NCBI GenBank assembly: GCA_032871835.1
Contig: CM065300.1
Coordinates: 111,969,088-112,033,087 of the forward strand
Direction of reading: 5' to 3'
DNA length: 64,000 bases
From: Dipteronia dyeriana
Taxonomy: Eukaryota > Streptophyta > Magnoliopsida > Sapindales > Sapindaceae
Shown: positions 22,829-35,177 of the stretch, one piece after another
Numbering within the stretch: position 1 is the stretch's first letter
How the letters are laid out: each line of letters starts with the position of its first letter
The notes under the pieces: model-generated
The model's input: the letters and a program-made list of their open reading frames with translations, nothing else
Told to the model about the DNA's origin: nothing
Database searches by the model: none
Made by a program: the position numbers and the translations under genes

Positions 22829-23354
22829 CATATAATACACACAACATCTTCACTAAGAGATCTTAATAGAGCAAATGTCAATGAGAACCATAAGAATGAT
22901 ATACTAGTTCTCTAATTTGACATGCTACATGATGTGAAACAAACATAGAGTCGAAAGATGAAAACTAGAAAGCAAGCTTTAGGATATGGAAATACCTTAG
23001 CAAGCTTTTTCATTCAAGTAAAGCCTTCTCCCTTTTTATGACCTCCCTTGGCTTGTTTTTCTTTATGACAACAAGTTATTGGTGTGTCTTTTCAAGAGAA
23101 TAAATACTAAACACTTCAACTCAAACACAAAAAAAAAATTACTTTCTCTAAAGGTCCTAACATAAACAGTACCATATAGACTTCGTTGATGCAACTTCTG
23201 ACCATCATAACCTATCATGTGAGATAGCTAAGTTCATGTCAAGACATGGAGAATCTAAGCAAACTAGCTAAGTTTCTCCACATTCTTAACATTAATCTTA
23301 AAGCTAACTTCTCATGTGCAACTTACACTAATGGTAAGAGCATTCACCCTTGAA

Positions 23355-24780
23355 CTACTTGGTCTTGGGTGAACTTACACAAATATTATTAACATCTTTC
23401 TTGACAAAAATATTAAAATGAGAGTAAAGACCTTCAATGACTTGATCTACAATTATATCATTAATACTCTTCTTTTCAATATTAGCATCATATGCTTTGT
23501 CAAGATTAACAAGGTTTTCTTTCTTCTTACTCCAAACATACATACCATGCTTTTAAACCATATTATGCTTCTCAAATTCTAAAGCCTTAGTATGCTCATA
23601 ATGAAGTTCAATCTCATTATCTCTATATGTATTCCCTAATTTGCAATGTTCTTTGTATTTAAAGCACTTGGGCCTAATATGACCTATATTATTGTAAAAA
23701 TGACAAATGGGAATAAACGGTGAGATTGTACCTTCTAGAGTAGAATTAGCAATAGTAAGAGTTTACAGAGATACCTTGTCCTTTGACTTCTTAGCCATAG
23801 ATCTTTTCTTCTTAAGAGGTTTCTTGTTATTTTCAACATTCTTCTTGCTTGTAGGAAGTGATGCTGCTATGAGCTTCTCTTTAACTATCAAGCCACTTGT
23901 ACCTCCTTCACTTTTGACCTATTGATCGCTTCATTGACTAAGTCCTTATTGGCCTCCATTGTGATGTTGATTTCCTTAATATATTCTTGCTCCTCCTTCT
24001 TCAAAGTAGAAATGATCTTTTCTTTTTCAAGGACTATCTTTTCAATCTCTCTAAACTTCTTTAAGATTTCATCATTTTCACCTAGAATCCTTTGAGTAAC
24101 CATCACAAACTCATTTACTTACAGTTTGATCAAATCATCCTTCTTTTCAACCTTACTCAAAGATTGACTTTTCTCCTTTTCAAGACTTCACTTTATTCAA
24201 TAGCTCAAGATAGGTTGGTTTAGAACTGGAACACTCTCAATGATTTGGATCAACTACCTTGCTCAAAGATGTTTGACAACCTTCCTCTAGCATGTTGTGA
24301 GAGGTCGTGAAAGCAACAAAGTTGCTAACCAACTCTTCCTCACTTGAAGACTCTTTACTAGAGCTCTAATCATCACTTGACTCATCATCACTCCATATGG
24401 CCGCCATAGCCTTACCCTTCTTATCCTTATTTTTCTTCTCACTTGGGCACTCCGAAGCGTAATGACCAAACCTTTTACACTTGTAGCATTTAACTTTGTG
24501 ATTGCCCTTGACCTGACCACTCTTCTCAATCTTTGAAGATGATGATTTCTTGACTTCCTTCTCCTTAAGGCTTTGCCACTTGGCTTGGCATTTCTTTTCA
24601 TAAACTTTCTAAACTTTCTGACAAATAATGACATTTCTTCATCGTTATCTTCACTATCCTCATTGATGACTTTGAGAGCTACTCCCTTGCTCTTAGCCTT
24701 AGGTTTCAAGATTGCCTCAAAAGTTTGAAGAGATCCTAGCAACTCGTCGACACTCATGCTATTAACGCCTTTGCTCTATT
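23355..24780 (-). pseudogene. gag: S3 gag (zinc knuckle and coiled-coil C-terminus), broken
   Basis: MSVDELLGSLQTFE starts the readable part near 24,757. The frame shifts at about 24,600. An intact zinc knuckle, CYKCKRFGHYASEC (spacing C-x2-C-x4-H-x4-C), is read in another frame around 24,490-24,450. A helical, Glu/Lys-rich segment follows in 24,106-23,888 (LGENDEILKKFREIEKIVLE), and a C-terminal tail with VIEGLYSHFNIFVKK in 23,543-23,355. The same tail is in S2. S3 retains the second Cys of the knuckle that S2 has lost. Confidence 0.82.
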
Positions 24781-24816
24781 CAATAGCCGTCACCTTAGCC
24801 TTGAATCATATGGGAA

Positions 24817-26943
24817 AAATCTCCATAGAGGAAACATCCACCGGCTGAATATAACCATCAAGTACTTTTATTGGAAAGTAGATAAGAAATTCCTCACAAG
24901 TGATCAACACATGACACTTTCTATTGGACTCTACATCTACCCAATCCTTATTGGTTGATTGGAAATTCCTCAAAAGTGATCAACGATTGCCTCACTTTCT
25001 ATTAGAGTTAACTCTAACCAACACCGTTAAGAAGTTGGAAATTCAACTAGAATGATCAACACTTAACCCACCCTATCTATGGACTCCATCGCATCTTAAT
25101 ATCTTGGGTCAAACAATAAAAGTCTACTTTCTATTCAAGGCACCCATGGGTCTAGATAGTCTCCCATGCTTGATTGTCCTGACCACATGTCCTAATCAAG
25201 ACTCTTTGCTTGGTTATCCGGACCATATGTTTGAACCAATACTTCATGCCTTTTGCAAGGACTTCCTATGTGATCAATGAATGTATAAATGTAAACAAAC
25301 ACTCAACATAGAATATGATGATCAAACATATCCTAAGTGAACTAAACATATGCATGAAAGTTCAAAACACAAATGTTGTCTAGTTACTATACATGAACGA
25401 TAATTCTAGAACATATGAAAACACTAAAAACACATTTAATATCTAGAATCATTCATGAAATAAAACTTGAACAAAATCATGAACACTTAGCACATATTCA
25501 AGATTTTAGACACATATACCAAAAATATGCTAGAATCATGTGAAAAAACCAATTAAGTTTTCTAGCAAAAATCTAGAGCATATTTCATTCAATATATTCA
25601 ATTAAATGATTGTAATTCATGTAGAGACTATTTTTGTCAAAAATCAGTCAATCAAAGTTCACAAAATAGTCCTAGATAAAAAGCTAGCACAATGAATCCC
25701 AAACATGTGAAAACATTGGTAAAATCAAAACCTAACTCAACATGTGAGATATCAATCAATATTCAATCTAGCTTCAATAGAGTCTAAAAACCTAGTTTAA
25801 AATATGCAATATAAATACATGTAGTGAAGAAGAAAACCCAAGGTGATTGATCAAGTTTCGAAACAAAACTCAAGATGAAAATCAATACCTTAGTCAAACT
25901 TGTGCAGTCCCGTTTTTGTGCGTGTAGCCACCAAAAATAGCAATTAAATTTTTTTAAACCATCTTGAAAGAGATAGAGAATTGAAGGATGAACACTCTCC
26001 AATTCAAATCGAATGAATCAGAGTTCAAACGAAGAAGATATAGTGTTTGGAAGGTGAGAAAATGTATAGAGAAAATTCTGCATAACTTTTCAAATTTGCT
26101 TCTTAGAATGAAATGAGAGAAGGAAGGAGTTTATAAAAGAGAGGGAAGGGAAAGAGACAAAATGACCAAGACTCTTCCCACCCAGAGATGGCTCATGGGT
26201 ATCTCGGAGGGCCATCTCGGGATGGAAGCTTGGTGGCCTTTTGGCCGTTGGCTTCCTCACTTGCACTTGCTCCGTGTTCTTCGACCGTTCTACGGCCTTC
26301 AAACTCTGAATTAGAATCCGTTTGTTGATTACAAACCGGGAATCTCTCATGCATATGGAAATCTATGAAACTTAGACCAAACATTATGAATTCGACTCAA
26401 TATACAAAGACGAAGACAATGCATGCAACATGACTGAAAAGTTTTGTAACTCTTAACTCGGAACTCGTAATCAAATGTATGAGTAACCAAAATGATCGGA
26501 ACTCAATAAGGAACAAAGTAATACAAAATTCATGTCCAAGTTGCTTCTTGTACAAACATGTAAACATACAAACACATATCACACAAGAATGCTTATTTCA
26601 TAGATATAGTCCAAATACATGTATTTTCAAAAACTAGTCAATTTAGGTCCAATGCATGAGCATTCAATATTAAGTGTGTGAATGTGTTATACAAAATGAG
26701 CACAATGATGCAGGGACACATATGAATGCAATGTGTGTGTGTCTAAGCCTTGTAAGTGAAATGAGGTCTTAATATACCTTTGAATAACAATGAAGCACAT
26801 TTCTCTTTGAAGACTTGAACTTGCTTGATAGGTTGCCATATTTTCTTTGAAGCTTGAATCATAATCAATCTAGGACAAATAATCAATACAACTGAAAAAT
26901 TATTTTGATATGGAATTAATGCCAACACAAACCAAAAATCTAT
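24817..26943 (-). repeat. S3 LTR 1 (gag-proximal, end truncated)
   Basis: It contains the family signatures in reverse: 'gaggaaacatcca' near its left, a repeat region near 24,895-25,260 ('ggaaattcctcaaaagtgatc', 'catgcttgattgtcc'), a paired-palindrome remnant at 26,180-26,221, and the LTR start 'ggaattaatgccaacac' near 26,910. No coding sequence is supported. Confidence 0.75.
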
Positions 26944-28973
26944 CATCACTCTCTATTCGAGTCCACTTTAACCAACACTAATAAGAAGTTGGAAATTCCT
27001 CAAGAATAATTAACAAATGACTCACTATCTATTGGACTCCATCGCATCTTAATATCTCGGGTCTACCAATAAAAAGTCTACTTTATGTCCAAGGTACTCA
27101 TACCTCTAGAAAGTCTCCCTTGCTTGGTTATCCGAACCTCATGTCCTAACCAAGACTCATTGCTTATCCATTCAGACCACATTTTCTTGCCAAGACTTCA
27201 TGCCTTTTACAAGGACTTCCTAATTGTGATCATTGAATGCAGAAATGCAAACAAGCACTCAACTTGGAATATGATGATCAACACATCCTATGGGAACTAG
27301 ACTTAAGCATGAGAAATCATAGAGCAAATGTTGTCCAGTTACTAGTTATGAATGAGAATTCTAGAACATGTGAAAACACTACAAACACATTTATTTCCTA
27401 GAGTCATTCATTAAATTGAAACTTGAATCAAACCATATACACAAAGAATACATTCAAGGTTTTAGTAACAAACACAAAAACATGCCAGAATCATGTAATA
27501 ATGTCAATTAAAATTCTAGCAAAACCTAGAGCATATTTTACTCACAATATTCAATTAAAGTCAAAATAGTTCTAAGAGCACAATCAAATGTGTTAATCCA
27601 ATATATGTTTAATTAAAGAACCTAACACATGTATAGACTATTTATCAACAAAAATAAATCAATTCCTAAATCAAAAGCTAGCACAATACAATATCCAATC
27701 ATGTGAAAACATAGACTTTAGAAAAATCTAACTCAACATGAGAGATTTTAACCATGCTCAATCTAGCTTTAATAGAGCCTAAAACTTTAATCAAAGTATA
27801 CACATTAATACATTTATAGAAGAATAATACCCAAGGTAATTGAAATTTTTTGAAGATCAAAACATAAGAGATTTTCAATACCTTAAAAGAAAATGTGTTG
27901 TCTTGTTAGTGATAGAAAACCACTAGAAAAACTTGATTAAATGACTTCAAACTTCTAGGAGTTGATAGAGAACTTATAGAGGAATAATCTCCCAACCTGA
28001 ATCGAATAAATCGGAGTTCAAACAAAAAAGATATGGTGTTTGGGAGATGAGAAAGCTGAGAGAATTTTTTCTGCACTTTGATTTTCAAATTTTCTTCTTA
28101 GAATGAAAATTAGAGAGGGGGGAGATTTTTAAATGAGACAGAAAGGAAGAGAGCAAAGACCAAACTACCCTATGCCCATTCCCAACCCTGAGATGGCATG
28201 TGGGCATCTTGGGACTAGGGACCCTGGTCTCGAGATGCCCACACGCCATCTCGGGAGGGAAGGGCATGGTGGCCTTTTGGCCACTTGCTTCCTCCCTCTC
28301 GCACCTCCACGTTCTTTGACTGTTCTCCGGCTTCTAAAATTCAAATTTGAACCCACTTGCAAATTACAAATCAAGACTCTCTCATGCACATGAACGACTC
28401 TGTGAAATTTAGACCATAATTTAAGAATTCGACTTGATACACAAAGTCAAAGAAAATGAATGAAAAGTAACTGGAAAGTTTCATAACTCTGAACTTGGAA
28501 CTCATAATCAAATGTATGAGTAACTAAAATTACCGAAACTCAATATGGAGCAATACTATAGCAAATTCAAGTCCAAGGTCCATAATACTTAAACATACAA
28601 GCACATAACACACAAAAATGCTATTTTCTAGACATTGTCTAAAAACATGAATTATACAAAACTAGTCAATTTAGCACTAATGCATGAGCATTCAATATCA
28701 ATCGTGTGAATGTGTTATACAAAATGAGCACAATGGTGCACGGACATATGTGGATGCAATGTATGTGTGTGCCTAAGTCTTGTAAGAGAATTAGGTCTTA
28801 AATATACATTTGTCGAACAACGAAGTACATTTCCCTTCGAAGACTTGAACTTGCTTGATAAGTTGCCATATCTTCTTTGAAGATTGAATCATCATCAATC
28901 TAAGACAATTGATCAATACAAGTGAAATGTTATTTTGATATAGAATAATCCCAACAAAACTCAAATCCTAACA
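26944..28973 (-). repeat. S3 LTR 2, directly adjacent to LTR 1
   Basis: It repeats LTR 1 from the 'tctattggactccatcgcatc' segment onward. Its paired palindromes are better preserved (28,186-28,256). It ends with ...TCCTAACA at 28,973, which is the reversed TGTTAGGA start of an S LTR. Athila integrase begins immediately to the right. Confidence 0.75.
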
Positions 28974-29700
28974 GAAACACACTTTTTCAACAAGTTATTT
29001 GTTGCACTCATGAAGAAATATGGTGTGAGGCATAAGATAGCCACCCCATACCACCCACAAACATCGAGCCAAGTTGAAGTTTGCAACAGACAAATTAAGA
29101 GCATTCTAGAGAAGATGGTGAATTAGTTGGAAAGAATTGGGCTTTAAAGTTGGGTGATGCCTTGTGGGCATATAGGACAACATTCAAGACACCTATTAGG
29201 ATCAGTCCATAAAGGTTGGTCTTTGGGAAGGTGTGTCACCTTCCGGTCGAGCTCGAGCACCGAGCCTTTTGGACAGTCAAGAAGTTGAACTTTGACTATG
29301 ACAAGGTCGATAAGGAGTGAAAACCTAAGGAATTCCGATTGGATGCATATGAGGGTTAAAGGTTGTAGAAAGAGAATACCAAGGTGATACATGACAAGAT
29401 GATTGTGTGTAAGGACCTTTGCCCCGATATGCTAGTTCTCAAGCTCAACTCCCATTTAAAGTTGTTTCCCAGGAAATTGAAGTCTAAATGGTTTGACCGT
29501 TCCAATTGACACAAATTCTCTCATATGGAGCGGTAGAGGTGGAAAATGAGAAGAATGGTGACAAGTTCTTAATCAATGGGAAAAGGGTCCAACTATACGT
29601 GAAGAAGATTGGAGATATCACTTTGTTGGAGGAGCTTGTGCTTATAGAGCCGTAACGCTTTCACCACGTCCTGCCTAGACTTTAAATCATGTGCTTGGTT
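28974..29700 (+). pseudogene. int: Athila integrase, C-terminal half
   Basis: [18 protein letters not shown] and [16 protein letters not shown] (the catalytic Glu is in VEVCNRQ) are at 29,010-29,120. After a stop and frame change, WALKLGDALWAYRTTFKTPI and [19 protein letters not shown] follow. The post-integrase stretch reads LKLFPRKLKSKWF and VEVENEKNGDKF near 29,455-29,565. These are the standard Athila integrase and GPY-like motifs. The N-terminal zinc module and first catalytic Asp are absent. Confidence 0.88.
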
Positions 29701-30199
29701 GGAGGAAACCCACCTAGGTACCTTTTATTTTTCAGTAAACTTTTCAATTTCAGTTAATTATAGTTCTACTTCACCCCCAAGTTAATGTTGATCAACAACT
29801 TAAATTTGAGTTGAGTTGTGTATATGGTCAAGGTGTACTAAAACATATGTTTTAGGGTGAATTTTATTTTGTTTTCGAGTCCAATAGCTAAGATTAGGTA
29901 CCCAAACTTAATTTTACCAAGCAAATGCATTTGGCATGGTTTATATTGTGTATAAGAGTATTTGAAGCACATTAGGAATTTTCTACAGCCCTTGCAAACA
30001 TTTTTTGAAGTATCCTTAAGATGCAAGAGTTGCCATTGCCTGGATCTCGCATGGATCTTGCATGGTTTTTTGGTGTGGTTATTTATGTATTATGTGATTG
30101 TGGTTGTGGTATTCATGGTGTATCATTTTGCTGTGATTAATTGAGATTGTGCTGAAGTGCTATCCGTTGCATTAAAACCCGTCGAAGCGAAATAGTTTT
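29701..30199 (+). other. Athila spacer after pol, non-coding
   Basis: This is T-rich sequence with no supported ORF. Its position between integrase and the third ORF matches the long spacer known in Athila elements. Confidence 0.6.
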
Positions 30200-30573
30200 T
30201 TTAGTGTTAGATATGGCAAGGGTCAAGCAAACAAGGTAGTCAAAGAGAGAGATTCTAGTCTGAGGGAAAGGCTGAAATGGGTCAGGATTAAGGGAAAAGA
30301 CAGATTTTGACATGAACAGAAATCCCAGACTTTTTGACTCGGATAGCCAAGTTTAGTAAGAAAAAGATTATTCTGGAATGGGGGATTAACATTAGTGTGT
30401 TGGGAGCAACACCGATTCCCTAAATTGTCCAGTCCAGGTTTTGGGAGACATATGTTCAGAGGCCTTTAAAGTATTGCCCTCAGGATGCTAGGGAATTTTA
30501 TGCAGATCTTATCGATCAGAATTACAATTTGGGCAGCCTAGTGTTGGTCCAGTGGAGATAAGTGGGGATAAAC
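30200..30573 (+). pseudogene. Athila envelope-region ORF, N-terminal piece
   Basis: Readable residues include FSKKKIILEWGINI and LKYCPQDAREFYADLI at about 30,465-30,515. The REFYADL motif resembles the start of the 'putative plant transposon protein' family, which is also found in ORF2 of the S elements here (LVREFYL). It is truncated at 30,573 by the D LTR. At least one stop is present (about 30,421). Confidence 0.5.
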
Positions 30574-30974
30574 TTGTTGGAGCCCCGTTCACCGGTCACG
30601 CAGCAGAAGTAGATTTTTAAAAAATTTATACAGATCGTAAGCAATCTGGGACCAGTAAACTTAGGATCATAATTATTTTTCGGAACTAATACATATAAAA
30701 TTATTACAATAATAATAATAATATATATATATATATATATATACAGGAAATTGAAATGAATATAAAGAGAAAAAAATATTCGAACATTTGGAGGCTCCTT
30801 CACTTTATAATATGCTCATGTCTGAACCAATCGATCTTCCTCGCTATCTCCCGGGACTGGTAACTGCGTGTGGGTGCGTCACGGTCTCATGAACTTGAAT
30901 GGAGGATGTTGAGAGAATGAAGAAGAAACAATTTCTTCGTCTTAAAAAACAACTACAACAATACTAGAAGTTTA

Positions 30975-31026
<52 letters not shown>

Positions 31027-32540
31027 TAAACTTCTAGTATTGTTCTAGTTGTTTTTCAAGACTAAGAAATAGTTTCTTCTTCATTCTCTCAACATCCTTC
31101 ATATATATATTATTTTATCTGTTTTGTGGTGTGTTGATCTCAAACACCCACTTTTCAAAGCAAAAAAACCAAACCTTTTTTTTTCTTTTTCTTTTTTGTG
31201 TCTGATGAAAAATATGTATATGTGTTTTAATATCTCATTTTGCTTCACACAATCAGAGCAAGCACACGTTCTCTCTCTCTTTGATACCAAATGCATACAA
31301 TTGCATTAACTCATTTCAACTGATGCATTTATTTGGTGTGTTGACTTTCCTTTTTTTTTATTTAAATATTATATAGGAAATATATATATTTCCTTTTTAA
31401 TTGTTATCTTGTTTTGGTCGGTTTTCAAAGAATATATATCACATATATATTTCTTCTTTTAAAAAACCTCATGATATCTTTTTATTTACAAACGAAATCT
31501 TCATTTTATTTTTATTAAAAGATACCATCAAAATGGAATTTAAACTATTTAAGTTCAAAAATTAAATATTTAATTTAATAAAATAAAATAAGCATATTAT
31601 CTTATTTTGTTCAAAAAACAAATATCAACAAACATCCTCCATTTAGTGATTAATAACATAATTAAATAATCTCATTATTTAATTTATTTAATCACCATTA
31701 TTCATTAATTAAATAATCTCATTATTCAATTAATTTTTTGAATAAATACGTATTACTTTCATAACACAATTAATTGGACAATCCAATTAATTTACCGTGA
31801 CCCTTGTTACCTAAATCGATCGTGCTGGCAAGAGAACCTAATGGACCCATAGTATTTTGAGCTCCAATAATCATCAGAATTATTAATGAAACTCTTTAAT
31901 TAATATTCCTTGATTATTAACTCCGGTGTTATTCCACTAAAAACTCGAAGCTGCACTCTCTCAACTGCGGACGCTTTTACACAAACCGATACAACTCAAT
32001 TTCCATCGGTATTGCTATTACATATGGTGTGATCATCCACAGTAGTTCATAATTAGAGATATGTCATAATGTTCGTTATACCCCTCTAATTACATATATC
32101 CTTTAAGTACCATTGATTCTCTAATAGACAATAAATCCTATTTCCTCACGGAAATTTGGAGAGCGCTCATATTGTCCAAGCCCCGAATCAACCTTTAAGG
32201 GAACTACCATCTACTTCTCACAAGAAGGAGTGGATTCCAATATTGTGTATAAACCTTTCCAGGCACAAGCCAAACCGTAATCCCAACATATGAAGTATAT
32301 TGATCAGGAAATGCATCTGACCTCACCCATGGTATATCAAAGACCATGATCTAACCTGAAGGAGTAGATAAGACTCTCATAATTAAGATCACCCACATAT
32401 AGCCATAATTAGTTGATATATATGAATCTCATCGATAAATGGATATTGGTGAGAGATTCAAATAGACCATGGTCCAGTCCTATATGATCACATCATACAA
32501 GGTGCCTCAATTCTCATATCACATATGAATGGAATCAAAG
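30574..32540 (-). repeat. D-type LTR-like block, minus strand
   Basis: The segment 32,230-32,520 is the reverse complement of 63,700-64,000 with few differences, so two copies of this family flank the region in opposite orientations. The left end reads TGTTGGAGCC in + sense (...GGCTCCAACA on the minus strand), a plausible LTR terminus. The superfamily is not determined. It contains the long hairpin 30,904-31,097 and no credible gene. The right end meets Tat-C gag at about 32,540. Confidence 0.65.
30904..31097. repeat. Long inverted repeat around an (AT)n loop
   Basis: Arms of about 74 bases (30,904-30,977 and 31,024-31,097) are reverse complements with about five mismatches. They begin ggatgttgagagaatgaaga and run to tagaagtttagt. 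They are separated only by a run of about 23 AT units, which is itself self-complementary. The whole could fold into one near-continuous hairpin. Confidence 0.9.
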
Positions 32541-32888
32541 AGAGGCGGATGATCTAAGAGAGGAGGCTGGCTTGATGGAATCAACCCCACTGTAGTGGAC
32601 AGATTTACTCCTTCTTTGGTTGTGTCTGCCAGTAACTGCTACAGCATCTCCCTGAACCACCGTGCAATGTCTTTACTGGTTGGAGGGATCTTCTGGATGC
32701 CTGATATAGGCACTGATTGATCCCCAACCATGATCTTCATAGGATCCTAGAAGGTATCAACTCTCTGAATATCGTCTGGCGAGTCCCGGACGGTCCTTGA
32801 ACCATCTAGGTTCCTGTCGTTGACCATTGTCTCAAGGGTGTTTTTTAAGTAAACTTGATTGTAGGTAGCCCCTCCTTCTAGATCCAAT
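32541..32888 (-). pseudogene. gag: Tat-C gag N-terminal leader region
   Basis: It follows an LTR end and a candidate primer site (attggatctagaaggagg, read from 32,888 down). A short degenerate frame is readable, with QSVPISGIQKIPPTSKDI and LLDHPPLFDSI. By position it is a Ty3 gag leader, and its truncation at 32,540 removes the capsid. The assignment to Tat rests on layout and weak resemblance only. Confidence 0.4.
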
Positions 32889-33565
32889 TGTTGATGGAAA
32901 CTTCTTGTTGGTCAAGAAAGTCAACAATGTAAACTTATGAAGCTTGTATTAGCAAAAAGATCAAAAGATAGGTAAAGGTGAAAACCATAATTACGTGGTA
33001 AAAACCAGAAATACATGGTAAAACTCCGATGATCGAAGAAACATCAACGGATGGCTGCGTATGAAACCAAATCAAATCCATTAAATAATATTTTGAATTA
33101 CAATCACTCAATCTCTCTTGCCTTTCTTTTTTATTTATGAATTCTCTCCCTCTACACTGTGATTTACAGAGGTATAAATACATGTCTGGCTAGGGTTTTG
33201 TTTTTTAGCGTACAAGCTAAAGATTGGCAAAAAGAGATCTTTCCTATTTTGGTTTGTCTACTTAATGGCATTAATTGTGTAGATCTTTTATACTACTTGG
33301 AATATGTGTTTCGTTCTAGGACTCCATTCGTTTAAGAAGATATTTACATCCTTCTAAAACTCCTTGTCTGCATTAAATATGCATATGTAGTGTCGTTACT
33401 ATCTTGGGAGTCTCGTTGCCTGAACTAAGGGCACAACTTCATGGGATCTTCTTTATTGTCCCAAGTAGGACCGGGTATGCAATGCTCTTAGTTCATTCTT
33501 ACTCCGACCAACTCGGGCTTCAACTGAATATGCTTATGATGGGGACTTGATCACTTTTCGAGACA
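32889..33565 (-). repeat. Tat-C 5' LTR, minus strand
   Basis: On the minus strand it begins TGTCTCGAAAAG (33,565) and ends CCATCAACA (32,889), so it has TG...CA ends and a length of 677. A TATA box (rc of ggtataaata, 33,171-33,180) is present. No second LTR copy is in the window, so boundaries rest on terminal motifs and on the primer-like site next to the end. Confidence 0.6.
33171..33180 (-). promoter_or_regulatory. TATA box of Tat-C LTR
   Basis: GGTATAAATA in + orientation reads TATTTATACC on the element's own strand. The opposite orientation would be the better TATA consensus, so strand is uncertain. Confidence 0.35.
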
Positions 33566-33599
33566 TCAATCTGGCAATTCTATGATGAAGTGTATTTGC

Positions 33600-34100
33600 T
33601 TACGTGGTTTTACGATGACATGTTCTTTTGGCAAAAGTTACATATAACATCTTCAAACCCATGATCAAGGTACTCATCTCCACGATCTGATCGTAGAATC
33701 TTGATAGTCTTTCCTAACTGATTCTTAACTTCATCTTAAAAATTTTAAAATTTTTAAATGTTTCCGACTTTCGTTGCTCTAGGTCGACATATCTGTATCT
33801 TGAGTAGTCAACTGTAAAGGTGACATAATATTCTTAACAACCCCTAGCTTTAACATTCATCGGTCAATAGATGTTTGTATGCATAAGCTCTAGCAGTTCT
33901 TTAGCTCTAAACCCATTTCTAGTAAAAGGTATTTTAGTCATCTTACCATCCAGACAAGATTCAAAGACAGGTAAGGTGCCAACCTTTAACTCACTTAAAG
34001 GTCTGTTTGTTACTATTATGTCTATCCGGTCAAGGTTAATATGACCAAGCCTTAAATGCCAGAGATACGATTCATTTCATGGAGAAATATTTTGTCGTTT
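33600..34100 (-). pseudogene. int: Copia integrase, pre-integrase and start of core
   Basis: On the minus strand: LRLGHINLDRI (about 34,065), then FESCLDGKMTKIPFTRNG and AKELLELMHTNI (the zinc-binding module end and the first core segment), VDYSRYRYVDL, and QLGKTIKILRSDRG in an adjacent frame. These are typical copia integrase motifs, including the second catalytic Asp in RSDRG. Stops and a frameshift are present, and the end is lost at the Tat-C LTR. Confidence 0.82.
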
Positions 34101-34446
34101 GGTTTTTGGTTTTTCAACCTAAAACATTTTGGTGTTGAGTAGCGTTGTATGTATTAACGGGCTTAACACATATAAATTGTATTCATTAATTCCTGAACAA
34201 CTATTCAGATCATTCTCTACAATAATAACTGATTTATATAAAAAAAAAATATAATTGTTCTAACAATTTAGAAACGAAAATTAAATTCCACGTAAATCCA
34301 GGAATGAAAAAAACATTGTCTAACAATATAAAATTATTATTACAATAACGCAATCTAATTACGACCACTACTCGTGCCAACAGTACATCCTCTGACCCTA
34401 CATGTATAGAGAAGGCTCTCTACTCAAGCTATGTCCAAGAATTAAT

Positions 34447-35150
34447 CCACTACAAAGAAAAACAAACATAGTTAATTGCCCCCGAATCAACTATCCAGGG
34501 TGAAGAATCATCTTCCACTATACATGATTTAGGAACATGTAAATTATATTTACCTTTTGCCTTCTTCTTCTTGGCTACCTCCTCTAGATATTGAGGACAG
34601 TTCCTCTTCCGATGCCCGATCTTGTCGTAATGGAAACATTTTCTCTTTCTCTGGTCGATGGAGGCACCCATCTTTTTTATTTGGGCTTTCTTGGGTTTAG
34701 GCTTTGCCTTCCCAGTATACCTCTTCCTATTCTTATCATTGGAGGATGATGGTTCAACAACATTTACCTCACCGATCTTGCCCTTGTTATCCTTAGTTCA
34801 GGACTCAAATGTGAGCTCATTGAGTAACTATGAGACTAAACCACCTTGTTTATTCATCCCATAGTTGTTCTTGAACATATCAAAACTCTTCGGAAGAGTC
34901 GTCAGTACAATGCTCACCTTACTAGGTTCATTAATGGCCCCGAAATTGATTTCTATCTTATTGAATTAGGATATCATGTTCAGAAGATGTTCCTAAACTG
35001 ATGTACCCTCTTTCATACGAGCGAGCATAGCGAAATGAAATGCTTCATGCCATTTTTGCTTAGAGGGTTGCCGGAACATAGCCTCCACGGATTCCCTTGT
35101 TTTGAATGGGAAAATCATTGCTTCGTGATTTGCCCTATGCATAACACTTT
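34447..35150 (-). pseudogene. gag: Copia gag C-terminus and protease start
   Basis: UBN2-type gag remnant: VEAMFRQPSKQKWHEAFHF (about 35,080), then KVSIVLTTLPKSFD, then a basic tract and CFHYDKIGHRKRNC (34,640-34,600). In that zinc knuckle the second Cys is Tyr. It runs on into protease with PWIVDSGAINYVCFSL (about 34,500-34,450), which carries the copia DSG(A) active site. Stops at about 34,805 and 34,990 break it. Confidence 0.85.
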
Positions 35151-35177
35151 TGTTGTTACACCATGGGCACACACATG

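Larger units (their letters stand above)
22829..28973 (-). mobile_element. S3: Sirevirus-like gag remnant plus two diverged LTRs
   Basis: The 22,829-24,816 part aligns on the minus strand with S2 internal sequence (58,540-60,480). It is followed by two adjacent LTR-like blocks (24,817-26,943 and 26,944-28,973) that align with each other along most of their length. No primer site is left between gag and LTR, so the 5' junction is deleted. As in S1 and S2, no protease, RT or integrase follows gag. Confidence 0.78.
28974..30573 (+). mobile_element. Athila-type Ty3 remnant: integrase end to envelope-region ORF
   Basis: The 3' half of an Athila integrase, its C-terminal extension and the beginning of a downstream ORF are on the + strand. 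It is bounded on the left by an S3 LTR and on the right by the D LTR block. No LTR of its own is visible. Confidence 0.8.

Noticed and set aside
24287..24757. Arg-rich 156-codon minus frame as a host nuclear protein
   Set aside because: The first third is gag sequence shared with S2. The Arg-rich remainder is a frameshifted reading of the zinc-knuckle region.
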